Shown: one piece after another, positions 62,064-64,000 of the stretch
Layout of the letters: each line of letters opens with the position of its first letter
Numbering within the stretch: position 1 is the stretch's first letter
Assembly (NCBI RefSeq): GCF_021044565.1
Contig: NZ_CP087997.1
Coordinates: forward strand, 1,860,001 to 1,924,000
Length of the DNA: 64,000 bases
Direction: 5' to 3'
From: Subtercola endophyticus
Lineage (GTDB): Bacteria > Actinomycetota > Actinomycetes > Actinomycetales > Microbacteriaceae
Notes under the pieces: model-generated
What the model saw: the letters and a program-made list of their open reading frames with translations, nothing else
What the model was told of the DNA's origin: nothing
The model's database searches: none
Made by a program: the position numbers and the translations under genes

Positions 62064-64000
62064 GGCGGAGTGACTGGGGCGCTGAGGGCCGCCGTTGAGA
62101 CGCGACGACTGCGCGAGCGACCCTGACCGGGCTGCTTGGGCTCGGGCAGGTGCTCGAGCACCGAGTCGAGCAGCTTGGCGGCGTCTTCGCGCTTCTGGCG
62201 CGGTGCCGTCACCGGCGCGACGGGCAGGTCGAGAATCGGCAGTTCGTGCGCCTCCACTTCAGCCTTCGCATCGACGCCCGCCTTTTCGGCGCCTTCCGCA
62301 GACGCAGCCGCGGGTGCAGGTGCAGACGCCCCGTGAGGCTCCGGCTCGCTCACGGCGTCGCGGTGGGTCTCGGGTACACGCGGGGCGAGCTCGGGGGTCT
62401 CAGCCGGGACCTCGAGCGAATGCTGCGCAGTGCTGCTCTCGAGCGCACCACTCTCGGCGGCGGCATTGGCGGCTGCACGCTGACCGCGCGAGCGGCGCGA
62501 GCCTCGACGTGAACGCCCTGAACCCGATGACGACTCCTGCTGACCCGTGCTCTCGCCCGTGCCTGCCTGATCGTTCTCAGCAGTGTGGCCCCGCCCCGAG
62601 CCGCCGTCGGCGACCTCGGGGGTGGCTTCGATCGTGGGGTCGACCGTCACGCTGTCGCCGCCGGCCGACGCCGATCCCGAACCCGAACCCGCCTCGATCG
62701 ACGAATCGGCCGCGGGCTGCCCGGCTGATGCCGAAGCGACGGCGGGCGCCTTCTGGCCGTTCGCGGCAGCAATGGTGCTCGCCGCGATCTGGGCGAGGGC
62801 GTTCTGAGCGGCCGGAGTGATGCTGTGAGTCACACCGTTGCTGTGCGACGCACCGTTCGACCCATTCGAGCCGTTCGACGGGCCGCCGTTGCCGTTGCCA
62901 CTACCGCCGCCGTTGGATGCCCCGCCCTTGCCGCGCGAACGGCGCTGTTCGGGCTGCGGCGTCTGCTGCTGGGTGCGGTGCTTCGAGACGGGGTCGTGAT
63001 GGATGACCACCCCGCGCCCGGCGCACACCTCACACGGCTCGCTGAACGACTCGAGCAGGCCGAGGCCCAGCTTCTTGCGTGTCATCTGCACGAGACCGAG
63101 CGAGGTGACCTCGGCGACCTGGTGCTTGGTGCGGTCACGGCTGAGGCATTCGACGAGCCGGCGCAGCACGAGGTCGCGGTTGCTCTCGAGCACCATGTCG
63201 ATGAAGTCGACCACGATGATGCCGCCGATGTCGCGCAGGCGCATCTGGCGAACGACCTCGTCGGCCGCCTCGAGGTTGTTCTTCGTGACGGTCTCTTCGA
63301 GGTTGCCGCCGGAGCCGACGAACTTGCCCGTGTTCACGTCGACCACGGTCATGGCCTCGGTGCGGTCGATGACGAGGGATCCACCAGAAGGCAGCCAGAC
63401 CTTGCGGTCGAGCGCCTTCTCGATCTGCTCGCTGATGCGGAACTCGTCGAAGATGTCTTTCTGACCCTCGAAGACCTCGATGCGGTCGACGAGGTCGGGG
63501 GCCACCTGTGCCAGGTATGCCTCGATGGTCTGCCGGGCATCCGTGCCGCTGATGACCAGCCGGTGAAAGTCTTCGTTGAAGACGTCGCGAATGATCTTGA
63601 TGAGCAAGTCGGGCTCGCCGTGCAGCAGGGCGGGCGCTGACAGCGCCTTCACGTTGTCGCTGATTGCCGCCCACTGGCTGATGAGCCGGTTGACGTCGAG
63701 CGTGAGCTGTTCTTCAGTGGCGCCTTCGGCGGCGGTGCGCACGATGACGCCGACCTTCTCGGGCAGCACCTCTTTGAGAATGCGCTTGAGGCGGCTTCGC
63801 TCGGTGTCGGGGAGCTTGCGCGAGATGCCGTTCATGTTGCCGTTGGGCACGTACACGAGGTAGCGGCCAGGCAGCGAGACCTGGCTGGTGAGGCGTGCAC
63901 CCTTGTGCCCGACCGGGTCTTTCGTGACCTGCACGAGCACGGTGTCGCCGGGCTTCAGGGCGAGCTCGATGCGGCGGGGCTGGTTGCCGGTGTCGGCTGC
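62051..64000 (-). CDS. rne: Ribonuclease E/G (Rne), 5' part beyond window
   Basis: At least 650 codons, open to the right edge, with the N-terminal part missing. Present are YLVYVPNGNMNGISRKLP in the S1/5'-sensor region, the DNase-like catalytic part with SLVIDRTEAMTVVDVNTGKF and then IGGIIVVDFIDM (the two catalytic Asp), and the zinc-link CEVCAGRG. The C-terminal 280 residues are low-complexity, with Gly/Asn/Ser-rich stretches and basic clusters (RSRRGSRRSRGQR), as expected for the RNA- and partner-binding arm of a degradosome scaffold. It lies upstream of rplU, the usual actinobacterial order. Confidence 0.95.
   Translation of the reverse strand, partial: AADTGNQPRRIELALKPGDTVLVQVTKDPVGHKGARLTSQVSLPGRYLVYVPNGNMNGISRKLPDTERSRLKRILKEVLPEKVGVIVRTAAEGATEEQLTLDVNRLISQWAAISDNVKALSAPALLHGEPDLLIKIIRDVFNEDFHRLVISGTDARQTIEAYLAQVAPDLVDRIEVFEGQKDIFDEFRISEQIEKALDRKVWLPSGGSLVIDRTEAMTVVDVNTGKFVGSGGNLEETVTKNNLEAADEVVRQMRLRDIGGIIVVDFIDMVLESNRDLVLRRLVECLSRDRTKHQVAEVTSLGLVQMTRKKLGLGLLESFSEPCEVCAGRGVVIHHDPVSKHRTQQQTPQPEQRRSRGKGGASNGGGSGNGNGGPSNGSNGSNGASHSNGVTHSITPAAQNALAQIAASTIAAANGQKAPAVASASAGQPAADSSIEAGSGSGSASAGGDSVTVDPTIEATPEVADGGSGRGHTAENDQAGTGESTGQQESSSGSGRSRRGSRRSRGQRAAANAAAESGALESSTAQHSLEVPAETPELAPRVPETHRDAVSEPEPHGASAPAPAAASAEGAEKAGVDAKAEVEAHELPILDLPVAPVTAPRQKREDAAKLLDSVLEHLPEPKQPGQGRSRSRRVSTAALSAPVTPPPAD

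Overview
The window is chromosomal DNA from a high-GC actinobacterium, most likely a member of the Microbacteriaceae. The indications are strong GC bias at third codon positions, frequent GTG/TTG starts, AAGGAG-type ribosome binding sites, Tat and lipobox export signals, and the rne - rplU - rpmA - obgE - proB - proA - nadD - rsfS order at the right-hand end. The species cannot be named from the sequence. Both edges cut genes: an amidohydrolase on the left and ribonuclease E on the right.

Layout. 1-3 kb: amidohydrolase, a DUF4190 membrane protein and an alpha/beta hydrolase. 3.1-9.6 kb: a tight three-gene operon (GCS2 ligase fused to a circularly permuted ATP-grasp, an asparagine-synthetase-like amidotransferase, an S9 peptidase). 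It looks like a rewired version of the N-acetylglutaminylglutamine-amide (NAGGN) osmolyte operon and is the best candidate for an undescribed system. 9.7-14.6 kb: small proteins, a TetR regulator divergent from a membrane protein, and a Tat phosphoesterase translationally coupled to a lipoprotein and a membrane protein. 14.7-19.2 kb: NYN-LOTUS protein, then a substrate-binding lipoprotein, a TetR regulator and a flavin monooxygenase, with nearly identical operators upstream of the first and last of these three. 19.3-26.8 kb: lipoproteins, dodecin, SGNH hydrolase, acetyltransferase, hydrolases, a PucR-like regulator and an SDR relic.

27-36 kb is a surface or signalling locus: two paralogous Tat-exported proteins, small proteins, a MauE-thioredoxin fusion, a NarL-type response regulator, a LuxR regulator and an unusual sensor kinase that repeats its membrane and kinase modules, the second copy being degenerate. 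36.4-53.0 kb is a carbohydrate-utilisation island: a nine-gene minus-strand operon (secreted clan-A glycosidase, ABC sugar importer, GH36 alpha-galactosidase, KDPG aldolase, KDG kinase, SGNH esterase, AXE1 esterase), a LacI regulator, and a sugar-acid dehydratase with an NAD-dependent dehydrogenase. Identical LacI-type operators precede both transcription units, so they probably form one regulon that feeds sugar acids to pyruvate and a three-carbon product.

53.3-53.9 kb holds tRNA-Ala(GGC), separated from its probable terminator by a decayed IS481 element flanked by a copy of the tRNA 3' end. 54-64 kb is conserved housekeeping: ribosome silencing factor, NAD and proline biosynthesis, Obg GTPase, ribosomal proteins L27 and L21, and RNase E. 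No rRNA, CRISPR array, prophage or replication origin was recognised.
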